A stretch of 64,000 nucleotides of DNA from Algoriphagus yeomjeoni. GTDB taxonomy: Bacteria > Bacteroidota > Bacteroidia > Cytophagales > Cyclobacteriaceae. Position numbers and translations under genes: made by a program. Each line of letters begins with the position of its first letter. Positions within the stretch are counted from its first letter, which is position 1. The stretch lies in contig NZ_QLLK01000002.1 in the NCBI RefSeq assembly GCF_003259505.1, positions 381,387-445,386 on the forward strand, read 5' to 3'. Shown one piece after another: positions 17,041-25,329 of the stretch. The notes beneath the pieces are model-generated. The model did no database searches. It worked only from the letters and a program-made list of their open reading frames with translations, and was not told where the DNA came from.

Positions 17041-18480
17041 ATGACAAAGAACGAAAACCCATCCATCCGTCAGGTCAAAATATACTCGATCGTGACTCTA
17101 ATCCTGATTGTGGTGGGAAGTGCTATCTCTTATTGGACAGCGGGAAGAATAGAATTTTATACCAATGCGGTCATGCATACCTCAAATGTACTGCAGAGAG
17201 CAGGCGAGTTGTATTCCAGCATTCTTGAGAGAGAAACTAACATCAGGGGTTACGTGATCACTGGAAATGAAGAGTTTTTGACAAACTATAGGCAATCCAA
17301 TATTGATGCAGACGTTTTGTTGACACAATTGCAGAATTTGACAGTGGACAATGGCGTGCAACAGAATAATATTGAAGAACTCAGAGGCTTAATAAACACT
17401 AGAGTCAGGACCTTTGAAGCTACCATTGACTACATCGAAGAACATGGCGATTTGGAAGGATTCCTGGATTCTAGTAAAGCCAATAATGCCCTTAGTGGCT
17501 ATATAATGATAAAAAATGCGGTTTTACGCATCAATGAAGTTGAAAACAATCTTTTCCAGGAAAGAAACCAAAGCTTGATCAATAATATCAATGCATTACC
17601 TTTTATCGTTGGCCTTATTTCTATCTTTTCAATCACTATTGGATTGGTGACTTTTTTCTCTATCTACCAATACAATAGAGCTCAAGTGGCTGCAGATAGT
17701 GACAGAACTATTTTTCAGGAAAAACTCAAAGATCAAATAAACCTGCTGGATGACTCCAACAAGGAACTGGAACAATTTGCATATGTCGCATCCCACGATT
17801 TGCAAGAGCCACTACGAAAAATCACAGCGTTTTCAGACCTACTTAAAGAACAATTTGCCGATAAACTAGAAGGCGATGGAGAACTATACCTTAATCGTAT
17901 CACAGCAGCTGCAATTCGGATGAGGCGATTAATTACCGATCTTTTGGAATACAGCAGAGCCGGTAAAATTGAAAATGACCAAATTAAGGAAGTAAAACTG
18001 TCAAAAGTCATCACGGAGATGCTTGAAGACGTAGAAGTGGCCATTCAAGACAAATCTGCTAAAATAAACGTAGGGAATTTACCTGATGTCTATGGTGCTG
18101 AAACAGAGTACCGACAAGTATTTCAAAACCTAATTTCAAATTCAATCAAATTCTCCAAACCAGACACAAATCCAGAAATCTCAATTACTTCAGAAGCAGC
18201 AAGTACTGAACTTGTGAAAAAATTTCCAACCCTTGATAAAGAAGAGAAATATCATTTAATTAAAGTATCTGATAATGGAATTGGGTTTAACAAAGAATAC
18301 TCGGATCGAATTTTTTCGATCTTCCAACGGTTACATGGCAAGAAAGAATATGAAGGGACCGGTATAGGACTTTCGATTACTCGCAAAATCATCGAGAAAA
18401 ATGGCGGAGTAATTTTTGCAGAGAGTAGTCCTTCTAATGGCGCCATATTTAACATAATCCTGCCATTTATCAGTACTTAA
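17041..18480 (+). CDS. CHASE3-domain membrane histidine kinase
   Basis: 479-residue sensor kinase from the ATG at 17041. TM1 is at about 14-34, a periplasmic CHASE3 domain follows (LERETNIRGYVITGNEEF), and TM2 is at about 187-209. The cytoplasmic HisKA has phospho-His252 (YVASHDLQEPLRK), and the ATPase has N-box NLISNSIKFS, G1 DNGIGF and G2 GTGIGL. The DLQEPL phytochrome-like H-box often pairs with Rcp1-type single-domain receivers, and such a receiver follows at 18572. The cue is unknown. It is divergent from the stress peptides and heads a plus-strand run of three signalling genes. Confidence 0.93.
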   Translation: MTKNENPSIRQVKIYSIVTLILIVVGSAISYWTAGRIEFYTNAVMHTSNVLQRAGELYSSILERETNIRGYVITGNEEFLTNYRQSNIDADVLLTQLQNLTVDNGVQQNNIEELRGLINTRVRTFEATIDYIEEHGDLEGFLDSSKANNALSGYIMIKNAVLRINEVENNLFQERNQSLINNINALPFIVGLISIFSITIGLVTFFSIYQYNRAQVAADSDRTIFQEKLKDQINLLDDSNKELEQFAYVASHDLQEPLRKITAFSDLLKEQFADKLEGDGELYLNRITAAAIRMRRLITDLLEYSRAGKIENDQIKEVKLSKVITEMLEDVEVAIQDKSAKINVGNLPDVYGAETEYRQVFQNLISNSIKFSKPDTNPEISITSEAASTELVKKFPTLDKEEKYHLIKVSDNGIGFNKEYSDRIFSIFQRLHGKKEYEGTGIGLSITRKIIEKNGGVIFAESSPSNGAIFNIILPFIST

Positions 18481-18571
18481 TACAGTAATAGTTAGGACTA
18501 GCTTTATTTCTAAAAATCATACCTATCTTTTCATCAGAATCTAACCCTTGTTCGTCAAAGACTTCATGCTC

Positions 18572-19015
18572 ATGTCCTTCGAGAAACCCATCCAAATCCT
18601 AGTCGCAGAAGACGATGAAGATGATAAATTATTAATTTTAAAAGCCTTTGAAAGAACTTTACCAAAGGAAAAAGTCACCTGCGTTGATGATGGTGAGGCA
18701 CTTTTGAAATATTTAAAGCGCATCGCACCATACAATGACCTGCTGAAATACCCTAGACCAGATATTATTCTGCTTGATCTTAATATGCCTCGAGTAGGTG
18801 GTAAAGAAGCGCTCGCTGAAATTAAAAGTTGCGAAGACCTTAAATCTATTCCGGTCATTATATTCACTACGTCCAGTAATGTTGATGATATACAGATTAC
18901 CTATAAAATGGGGTCAAGTAGCTTTATCACAAAGCCTGGATCATTTGAAGAATTAGTCAAAGTCACTGAAGAAATTGAAAATTATTGGTCGAAAACTGTA
19001 TTGTTACCAGACTAA
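18572..19015 (+). CDS. Rcp1-like single-domain response regulator
   Basis: 148 residues from ATG 18572; ATG 18566 is equally possible and adds two residues, and an in-frame TTG further up is unlikely. The receiver has the acidic cluster AEDDEDD (12-18), phospho-Asp69 (ILLDLNMPR), a conserved FTTSS and the Lys in ITKPG. The insert after alpha2 (YLKRIAPYNDLLKYPRPD) is typical of cyanobacterial Rcp1-like regulators that dock on DLQEPL-type kinases. Its place directly after such a kinase supports a cognate pair. No output domain. Confidence 0.9.
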   Translation: MSFEKPIQILVAEDDEDDKLLILKAFERTLPKEKVTCVDDGEALLKYLKRIAPYNDLLKYPRPDIILLDLNMPRVGGKEALAEIKSCEDLKSIPVIIFTTSSNVDDIQITYKMGSSSFITKPGSFEELVKVTEEIENYWSKTVLLPD

Positions 19016-19024
19016 TCAAAAAAT

Positions 19025-20470
19025 ATGTTTAGCGGAAAAATTATAAAAGTACTTTATGTAGACGATGATCCAGATGATTTTTTATTGGCATCTAGTCTTC
19101 TCAAAAAAATCACTGATACCACCTATATACTAGAAGGAGCTACTAGTCTTGAGGAAGCCATTCCAAAACTGGATGAAAGCTTTGACCTGTTCTTAGTCGA
19201 TTACAGATTAGGGAAAGACACAGGATTAGAACTTATCCGCGAGATAAAATTAGTTAGAAAACACGCTCCTGTAATCATGCTCACGGGTATGAGTACCGGA
19301 AACATCGATAAAGAAGCGCTTAACCTTGGCGTTTCAGATTACCTAGTTAAAGGTGAATTTGATGCGCAGACTCTCGATAGAACGCTGAGATATGCTATTC
19401 GAGACGCGCAGTTGATGGAGTCTCTTTCTAGTGCAGCAGTTAAGTTCAGATCGATATTCGAGCTCGCCACTGATCCATTTCTTTTAATGGATTACGAAGG
19501 TGAAATTTTGGAAGTCAATCCCGCCTTTCAGAAAAAATTCGGACTCAAAGCACATGATCCAAATTCTGATGAAACTTATTATTTCAAAGACTTATTGCCT
19601 GATGAATCTTCACGTCAAGAATTGGAGCAATTATTCTTAAATGGCGAGGAGCTATACGATATGGAAGCCCTCTTGACTATCGAACATGGCCATTCCATCA
19701 ATAGCTTGATAAGCATAGTCAAGCAGGATGTAAATATTTATCAAGTTCTTATCAAAGATCTAAGTGCCATCAAAGCGAAAGAAGAGGAAGAACATAATCT
19801 TAAAAAATTCTCTTCTACAGGCAGAATAGCGAGGCTGCTTGCGCATGAGGTCAAAAACCCATTGACCACCATTCTCCTATCTGCTGACCAGCTTCATATG
19901 GAGCTACCTGAGTCAGTGTTAGTAGAAAGTGGAGATTTGATTGACGTTATCCGCAGGAATTGCGACAGAATAAATCATCTGGTGACTCAACTGTTAGATA
20001 GCACAAGATTCACAGAATTGGATGCTAAAAATCATTCGATCAATACCCTTTTAGATGAAGCGCTGGAGCATGTCAATGACCGGATAGATTTTAAGGGAAT
20101 TACCATTCAAAAACAATATCAAACCGATATCTGCGACATAAGTGTAGATGGTGAAAAAATTAAAATCGCATTGATAAACCTTATTGTAAATGCAATAGAA
20201 GCCATTCCAGAAAAAGCAGGAAAGCTCATTTTAAAAACATCCATTAAAGAAAATCAATGCCGAATTGAAATCAAGGATAATGGTGAAGGAATTCCCAAGG
20301 AAAATCTAGAACGACTATTTGAACCATTCTTTACCAGCAAAGCAGCTGGCTCCGGTCTTGGGCTTACCAATACGCAAAACATCATTTTAAGTCATGGTGG
20401 ATCTATTCGAGTAAAAAGTGAAGTAGGTAAAGGGACTTCTTTTTTAATCACTTTTAATATTCCGAGTTAA
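19025..20470 (+). CDS. receiver-PAS-histidine kinase
   Basis: 481-residue soluble kinase with an N-terminal receiver (about 5-125, phospho-Asp59 in LFLVDYRLG), a PAS domain (about 138-255), then HisKA with phospho-His274 (LLAHEVKNPLTTIL) and a full ATPase (LINLIVNAIEAI, DNGEGIP, GSGLGL). A receiver at the N-terminus means its activity can be set by another kinase, here plausibly the CHASE3 kinase two genes upstream. It begins 9 bases after the Rcp1-like gene. The H-box AHEVKNPL is of the NtrB-like type, so it could feed the NtrC-family regulator at 14334; that link is inference. Confidence 0.92.
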   Translation: MFSGKIIKVLYVDDDPDDFLLASSLLKKITDTTYILEGATSLEEAIPKLDESFDLFLVDYRLGKDTGLELIREIKLVRKHAPVIMLTGMSTGNIDKEALNLGVSDYLVKGEFDAQTLDRTLRYAIRDAQLMESLSSAAVKFRSIFELATDPFLLMDYEGEILEVNPAFQKKFGLKAHDPNSDETYYFKDLLPDESSRQELEQLFLNGEELYDMEALLTIEHGHSINSLISIVKQDVNIYQVLIKDLSAIKAKEEEEHNLKKFSSTGRIARLLAHEVKNPLTTILLSADQLHMELPESVLVESGDLIDVIRRNCDRINHLVTQLLDSTRFTELDAKNHSINTLLDEALEHVNDRIDFKGITIQKQYQTDICDISVDGEKIKIALINLIVNAIEAIPEKAGKLILKTSIKENQCRIEIKDNGEGIPKENLERLFEPFFTSKAAGSGLGLTNTQNIILSHGGSIRVKSEVGKGTSFLITFNIPS

Positions 20471-20535
20471 ATAATCTAAGTACCCTAAAGAGAGGGTGAA
20501 ATCGACTTCCAACTATCTATTGCAAAATACTTTTA

Positions 20536-21045
20536 ATGATAGAATTTCAAGGGAAATTAGCTGCATTTGAGTTCAACCATTGGCAATATCACATTCCAAT
20601 TTCCGATGGTATCTCCAAGCAAATGATGGATGAAAATCATCGTCGGGTTTTGGTATGGATAAAAAACGAAGGACCATTTCATATGGCGCTGATGAAAGCA
20701 AAGGATTATTGGTATGTCCTGATTAATCAGGAGCTGCGCAAGCGGTTGAACCTATCCGAAGAGACCTCCTTTTCGCTTAAAATAGATCGAGATCACAGCG
20801 AATATGGCCATGAAATGCCAGAAGAACTTCAAGTCCTGATGGATCAGGATGAGGAAGGTGCTACCTTTTTCAAAAGTCTAACTCCAGGAAAGCAACGAAT
20901 GATGGTTTATACTGTGACAAAGGTGAAAAATCCGGAAAGTCGAATGAAGAAAGCACTAGCAATTATTCATCATCTCAAACTCGTCAAAGGAAAGTTAGAC
21001 TACAAGCAACTGAATGAGTTGATAAAGTATTACAATAAGTTATAG
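20536..21045 (+). CDS. YdeI/OmdA-like protein with DUF1905 domain
   Basis: 169 residues. The N-terminal ~90 form a DUF1905 beta barrel (HWQYHIPISDGISKQMMDENHRRV), and the C-terminal part is the bacteriocin-protection (YdeI/OmdA) helical domain with its F-x-x-L-x-P-G-K motif (FFKSLTPGKQRMMVYTVTKVKNPESRMKKAL). The family is widespread, small and cytosolic; protection from peptide antibiotics has been suggested for some members. There is no operon partner: it lies between the signalling cluster and pxpA, with spacers on both sides. Confidence 0.88.
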   Translation: MIEFQGKLAAFEFNHWQYHIPISDGISKQMMDENHRRVLVWIKNEGPFHMALMKAKDYWYVLINQELRKRLNLSEETSFSLKIDRDHSEYGHEMPEELQVLMDQDEEGATFFKSLTPGKQRMMVYTVTKVKNPESRMKKALAIIHHLKLVKGKLDYKQLNELIKYYNKL

Positions 21046-21108
21046 TAAATACGCGCTGTCTTAGCTTACTTTTTGTATTTTGAATTTTACTCAATTTTTA
21101 CCGCTATA

Positions 21109-21828
21109 ATGAAGAAACTGCCAGACATAAATTGTGATTTAGGTGAAGGCATGCCAAACGAAAAACAGATCTTTCAATTCATAGATACAGCCAGTATTGC
21201 ATGTGGAGGTCACTTTGGGGATGAAAACTCAATCAATGAAAGCTTGGAATTAGCTTTGATTTACAAGAAAAAAGTTGGTGCTCATCCCTCCTATCCTGAT
21301 CAAAAGAATTTCGGAAGGAAAACTATGAAGATTTCTGATAAGGATCTTAAGAAGTCAATTTTGGTTCAAATATTAAAATTTGAACAATTGGCAGAGAAAT
21401 CTGGAATCACAATGGATCACATCAAATTCCATGGAGCCTTATACAATGAAGCCGCAGCGGACGCCGAATTGGCGGATAGTCTCACAGATTTTATCGCTAG
21501 TCATTTCCACAATACCCCGATTTTTGCTCCCCCACATTCTCAGTTGGAAAAGTACATCAAGCAGAAGAATTTGTGCCAGCGAGTTGAAGTTTTTGGAGAC
21601 AGAAGGTATTTGGATAATTACCAGTTGGTGCCAAGGTCAGTATTTGGGTCTCATTTGATTTCAGAAAGTGAAATCTCCCCCCCGCTCAAATCTTTGCTTG
21701 AAAAAGGCTATTTGCTATCAGATTCAGGCAAAAAACTACCTTTCCAGCCTGACACCATTTGCTTCCATGGAGACAATCCAGGAATACAGGACTTTTTGCC
21801 AAGAATCAGAAAAAAATTCTGGACATGA
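21109..21828 (+). CDS. pxpA: 5-oxoprolinase subunit A (LamB/YcsF)
   Basis: 240 residues from ATG 21109; the TTG 12 codons upstream is rejected because the family begins with DINCDLGEG, present at residues 5-13 here. PxpA with PxpB and PxpC hydrolyses pyroglutamate (5-oxoproline) to glutamate using ATP. Conserved segments include SIACGGHFGD, VGAHPSYPD, HIKFHGALYNEA and ICFHGD. The gene overlaps pxpB by ATGA (21825-21828), giving translational coupling. It is the first gene of the pxpABC operon. Confidence 0.95.
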   Translation: MKKLPDINCDLGEGMPNEKQIFQFIDTASIACGGHFGDENSINESLELALIYKKKVGAHPSYPDQKNFGRKTMKISDKDLKKSILVQILKFEQLAEKSGITMDHIKFHGALYNEAAADAELADSLTDFIASHFHNTPIFAPPHSQLEKYIKQKNLCQRVEVFGDRRYLDNYQLVPRSVFGSHLISESEISPPLKSLLEKGYLLSDSGKKLPFQPDTICFHGDNPGIQDFLPRIRKKFWT

Positions 21829-22520
21829 AACCGAAGTTCAAACAAATCTCTCCTTTGATTTGTGAATTTGAATGGGAATCCAACGTGTCAGATCTATTGC
21901 TAGAAGAGCAACTAGGCTTCAAATCGGCACTTGAAAAAGACTTTAGCGCTGAACTGTGTGAACTTCGAATGGGATTCAAAACCGTTTCAGTTTTATTTTC
22001 AAAACCGAGAATAGATTTTGAAATCAAAAACTGGCTGGAATCCATTTCTTTGGAAAAATCAACCCATTCACTGCCAGAAAAAATCTGGGAAATCCCAGTG
22101 TGCTATGCTTCAGAGACTGGCCGAGATCTGGAATCCTTAGCAAAGACTAAAAAGATAAGCGTAGAAGAATTAATAACGCTGCATTCCAAGCCACTTTACA
22201 GGCTTCATTTCTATGGTTTTCTACCTGGATTCATGTATTTAAATGGACTTCCAAAAACCCTTCATACTTCAAGAAAAAGCGTTCCAGATCGAGAAGTTCC
22301 AGTTGGTTCTGTAGCTATCGGCGGCGTACAAACTGGAATCTATCCCTCTTCCAGTCCCGGTGGCTGGCATTTGATAGGTCAAACTCCACTACCTTTATTT
22401 AACCCTAGTTTAGACATCCCAGTATTTGCGGAAGTTGGAGAGAGAATAAAATTCACTCCAATTACTTTTCAGGAATTTGAGCATTTAAAAAGAAATCCTA
22501 AACCACCAAAGTTCAGATGA
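21825..22520 (+). CDS. pxpB: 5-oxoprolinase subunit B (KipI family)
   Basis: 232 residues from the ATG inside the ATGA overlap with pxpA. The family core reads FYGFLPGFMYLNGLP, then VPVGSVAIGGVQTGIYP and SSPGGWHLIGQTPLPLF, the cyclophilin-like AHS1 domain. With PxpC it forms the ATP-dependent lactam-opening complex; KipI homologues in Bacillus also inhibit a sporulation kinase, but the operon context here fixes the metabolic role. The stop overlaps the start of pxpC by ATGA. Confidence 0.95.
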   Translation: MKPKFKQISPLICEFEWESNVSDLLLEEQLGFKSALEKDFSAELCELRMGFKTVSVLFSKPRIDFEIKNWLESISLEKSTHSLPEKIWEIPVCYASETGRDLESLAKTKKISVEELITLHSKPLYRLHFYGFLPGFMYLNGLPKTLHTSRKSVPDREVPVGSVAIGGVQTGIYPSSSPGGWHLIGQTPLPLFNPSLDIPVFAEVGERIKFTPITFQEFEHLKRNPKPPKFR

Positions 22521-23386
22521 TACGGGATATCGGCTATATGAAAATCCTAAAAACCGGTCCTGGAACCTCCATTCAGGATTTGGGGAGAGTTGGATTTGCC
22601 CAGTTTGGCGTTCCCAGTTCTGGGACTTTGGATTTGCGCTCGTTTGCTTGGGTAAATCATTTGCTTCAAAACGAAGAATCTGACGCAGCTCTGGAAATTT
22701 GCCAGCCGGGATTGAATGTAAAATTTGATGCACCTACTTTGATTTGCCTTGGTGGTGCCAAAGTAGCTGTAAAGCTTAATGGAAATGTTCTTTCTAATCC
22801 CAGTTTACTGCCTATTCAAGCAAATGATCTTCTGGAAATCGGCTCTATGGAAATTGGGGCAGTGCTTTATCTAGGCATCAAAAATGGATTTCAGGCTGAG
22901 AAAATGATGAACTCCAGAAGTTGGTTTGAAGGAATTACAAAGTCAGGTTCCGCCAAAAAAGAGCAAAGTATCCCCTATTTCACAATTCAGGAAATCCCAA
23001 AGATGACTGCTTCCAAAGTAAAACTAGATACAAGTTGGCTACAGGAAAAAATCATAGCAGCTTATCCTGGGCCTGAATGGAACTTATTAGATAAAGATTC
23101 ACAGGAAAAGCTTGAATCCAGTGAGTTCACGATCTCGGATCTAAAAAACAGAATGGCAATTCAACTCACGGAATTACTTCCAAACAATATCCCTGAGATG
23201 GCAACTTCAGCAGCTTTCCCTGGAACAGTCCAACTTACCTCAGGAGGTAGATTATTAGTGTTGATGATGGATGCTCAAGTTACTGGAGGATACCCTAGAA
23301 TTCTACAACTTACAGAACATTCAATTTCACTCATCGCTCAAAAAAAGCCACAAGAAAAAATCATTTTTAAACTAAAAAAGCTCTGA
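22517..23386 (+). CDS. pxpC: 5-oxoprolinase subunit C (biotin-dependent carboxyltransferase-like, KipA)
   Basis: 289 residues if it starts in the ATGA overlap with pxpB. The alternative ATG at 22538 gives MKILKTGPGTSIQDLG, the usual family start, so the first seven codons are uncertain. Signatures are GTSIQDLGRVGFAQFGVP, LEICQPGLNVKF and, near the end, LTSGGRLLVLMMDAQVTGGYPRI. It partners PxpB in cleaving 5-oxoproline. The last codons and stop lie within the terminator stem, a compact gene end. Confidence 0.94.
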   Translation: MIRDIGYMKILKTGPGTSIQDLGRVGFAQFGVPSSGTLDLRSFAWVNHLLQNEESDAALEICQPGLNVKFDAPTLICLGGAKVAVKLNGNVLSNPSLLPIQANDLLEIGSMEIGAVLYLGIKNGFQAEKMMNSRSWFEGITKSGSAKKEQSIPYFTIQEIPKMTASKVKLDTSWLQEKIIAAYPGPEWNLLDKDSQEKLESSEFTISDLKNRMAIQLTELLPNNIPEMATSAAFPGTVQLTSGGRLLVLMMDAQVTGGYPRILQLTEHSISLIAQKKPQEKIIFKLKKL

Positions 23387-23407
23387 TTTCTCAGAGCTTT
23401 TTTTTTA
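23376..23407 (+). terminator. pxp operon terminator, overlapping the pxpC stop
   Basis: Perfect 11-bp stem AAAAGCTCTGA/TCAGAGCTTTT (23376-23386 and 23391-23401) with a TTTC loop and an ending run of T. The stop TGA of pxpC is the last three bases of the left arm. Confidence 0.9.
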
Positions 23408-23440
23408 AACTGGCTAATTCAAAATATTATCTACCCTTAG

Positions 23441-23668
23441 TCGGGTCTGTGTGATGGAAAGCTAGTTATTAGTAAAAACCTCAAGGAATATGAAAACTTG
23501 TTGACTGACATGAATTTTATGAGAGTTCACAATAGTTTTTTGATCAATCTACAAGAGGTGAAAAAATTCGTCAAATCTGAAGGAGGCTACATCGTCATGA
23601 ACAATGATAAGCAAGTCAGTATTTCCAATTCCAAGAGAGATGATTTCATGAAGCGAATGGGAATTTGA
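23441..23668 (+). pseudogene. remnant of a LytTR-type response regulator (C-terminal half only)
   Basis: An uninterrupted 75-codon frame between a TAG (23438) and a TGA (23666) reads as the second half of a LytTR DNA-binding domain. Its segments are DGKLVISKNLKEYENLL, MNFMRVHNSFLINL, GGYIVMNNDKQVSISNSKRD and MKRMGI at the end. The F-x-R-V-H-x-S-F-L-I-N-L core is diagnostic of the family, whose full proteins have a receiver in front, as at 57208. No receiver or first LytTR strands are found upstream; the pxp terminator occupies that place. It is most simply a deletion remnant. A very short product from an internal ATG (23508) cannot be excluded. Confidence 0.75.
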
Positions 23669-23762
23669 CTTTTTTAAAAAAATTCCCAAAAAACACGATT
23701 CAAATTTGAGTGAAGTAAAATAGCCTGTTATCTTAACGTATCATTTTTATAACCCAAAAACC

Positions 23763-25274
23763 ATGGATGCAGGCTTAAAATCAAATATTTTGTCTCAGGG
23801 AATGAACCCTGATACCGTAGCACAACAAATTCAACATTTCGAAAACGGCTTCCCTTTTCTCAATATCACAGCACCAGCCACACCTGGAGATGGAATAAAA
23901 GTTTTGAGTGATAAGGAGCTAAGGCATTTCTTGATAACCTATCCAGAAAAAGCATCCAAAGTTGAAGTCTTGAAATTTGTTCCTGCCAGTGGGGCGGCAT
24001 CTCGAATGTTTAAAGATCTTTTCGCTTTTCTGGAAGGTGATGGCGATATCAGCAAATCTGCTTTTGTTCAGAAATTCATGAACAACATCGAGAAGTTTGC
24101 CTTTTATGAAGATCTTGATGAAGTCTTAGAAGGTCAGGGAAGTAGCATATATCATGCGCTTGACACAAAAGATTATAAAAGCATTCTGGCTGCGCTACTT
24201 TTGGATGAAGGGCTTGGTTACGGAAATTTACCCAAAGGATTATTGAAATTTCACCGCTACAAAGACGGTAGAAGAACTCCTGCCTATGAGCATCTGATCG
24301 AGGGAGTGCAATATGCTGTCGGGAAAGGGTCTATAGTCAAAATACACTTCACAGTTTCTCCTGAGCATGCTCCCAAATTCAAAGCGGAAATAGAAAAGAT
24401 ACTTCCGGAAATAGAGAAAGAGTTTGGAGTAAACTTCGAAATCAGCTACTCTCAGCAGAAGAAATCTACCGATACCATCGCTGTAAACACAGATAACACA
24501 CCGTTTATGGAAGAAGATGGAAGTATCCTCTTCAGACCAGCTGGACATGGAGCTTTGCTAGAAAATCTTAATGATGTATCCGCTGACCTGATCTTTATCA
24601 AAAACGTGGATAATGTGGTTCCTGATAGATTGAAAGACGAGACTAAAACCTATAAAATGGCCATAGGCGGAATGCTTCTGGAAGCTCAGGAAAAAGTCTT
24701 TGCCGCACTTAGTGACTTAGATAAAAGAGAAAACGAACAATCCGTAGCTAAAGCAGAAGAAGTATTGACAAATGATTTGGGGGTGAAAGTCCCAGAGGAT
24801 TTTTCTCACCTTTCCATTGAGGCTAAAGCTGCATTTTTGAAAGTCAAACTCGACCGTCCAATACGTGTTTGTGGAATGGTGAAAAACACAGGAGAACCAG
24901 GAGGAGGCCCATTCTGGGTAATGGAAGAAGATGGATTCCAATCACTTCAAATCCTAGAAACTGCCCAGATCGATTTGAACGATCCCGCCGCAAAAGAACA
25001 CTTCAACGCAGCTACCCACTTCAATCCAGTTGATTTGGTATGTGCTACCAGAAATTATAAAGGAGAGTCATTTGACCTGTTGCAATACAGAGATATGATG
25101 ACTGGCTTTATCACTGAGAAATCAAAAAGCGGCAAAGATCTCAAAGCGCTTGAATTACCTGGGCTTTGGAACGGAGCTATGGCTGGATGGAATACTATCT
25201 TCGTAGAAGTTCCGCTGATCACCTTCAACCCAGTGAAAACGGTGAATGATTTGTTAAGGGACGAACACCAATAA
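23763..25274 (+). CDS. DUF4301 family protein
   Basis: 503 residues of the Bacteroidetes-specific DUF4301 family, which I recognise from GDGIKVLSDKELRHFL, the loop KFVPASGAASRMFKDL and RFHRY/TPAYEHLIEG-type segments. The middle has SGAASRM and FRPAGHGALLENLN, reminiscent of nucleotidyltransferase-like phosphate-binding loops, and VCGMVKNTGEPGGGPFWV is near the C-terminus. No activity is established for the family; sugar nucleotidyltransferase-like chemistry is a guess. It is cytosolic, with no signal peptide. It is monocistronic, ending at a strong terminator shared with the RNA methyltransferase on the other strand. Confidence 0.88.
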   Translation: MDAGLKSNILSQGMNPDTVAQQIQHFENGFPFLNITAPATPGDGIKVLSDKELRHFLITYPEKASKVEVLKFVPASGAASRMFKDLFAFLEGDGDISKSAFVQKFMNNIEKFAFYEDLDEVLEGQGSSIYHALDTKDYKSILAALLLDEGLGYGNLPKGLLKFHRYKDGRRTPAYEHLIEGVQYAVGKGSIVKIHFTVSPEHAPKFKAEIEKILPEIEKEFGVNFEISYSQQKKSTDTIAVNTDNTPFMEEDGSILFRPAGHGALLENLNDVSADLIFIKNVDNVVPDRLKDETKTYKMAIGGMLLEAQEKVFAALSDLDKRENEQSVAKAEEVLTNDLGVKVPEDFSHLSIEAKAAFLKVKLDRPIRVCGMVKNTGEPGGGPFWVMEEDGFQSLQILETAQIDLNDPAAKEHFNAATHFNPVDLVCATRNYKGESFDLLQYRDMMTGFITEKSKSGKDLKALELPGLWNGAMAGWNTIFVEVPLITFNPVKTVNDLLRDEHQ

Positions 25275-25281
25275 AAATTAA

Positions 25282-25323
25282 AAAGCTGAAGTCTAAAATT
25301 TTCAGATTTTTGACTTCAGCTTT
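25282..25323. terminator. bidirectional terminator between convergent genes
   Basis: 12-bp perfect stem AAAGCTGAAGTC/GACTTCAGCTTT (25282-25293 and 25312-25323), with A-rich and T-rich sides, between the DUF4301 stop and the RNA methyltransferase stop. Confidence 0.8.
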
Positions 25324-25329
25324 CAAAAT

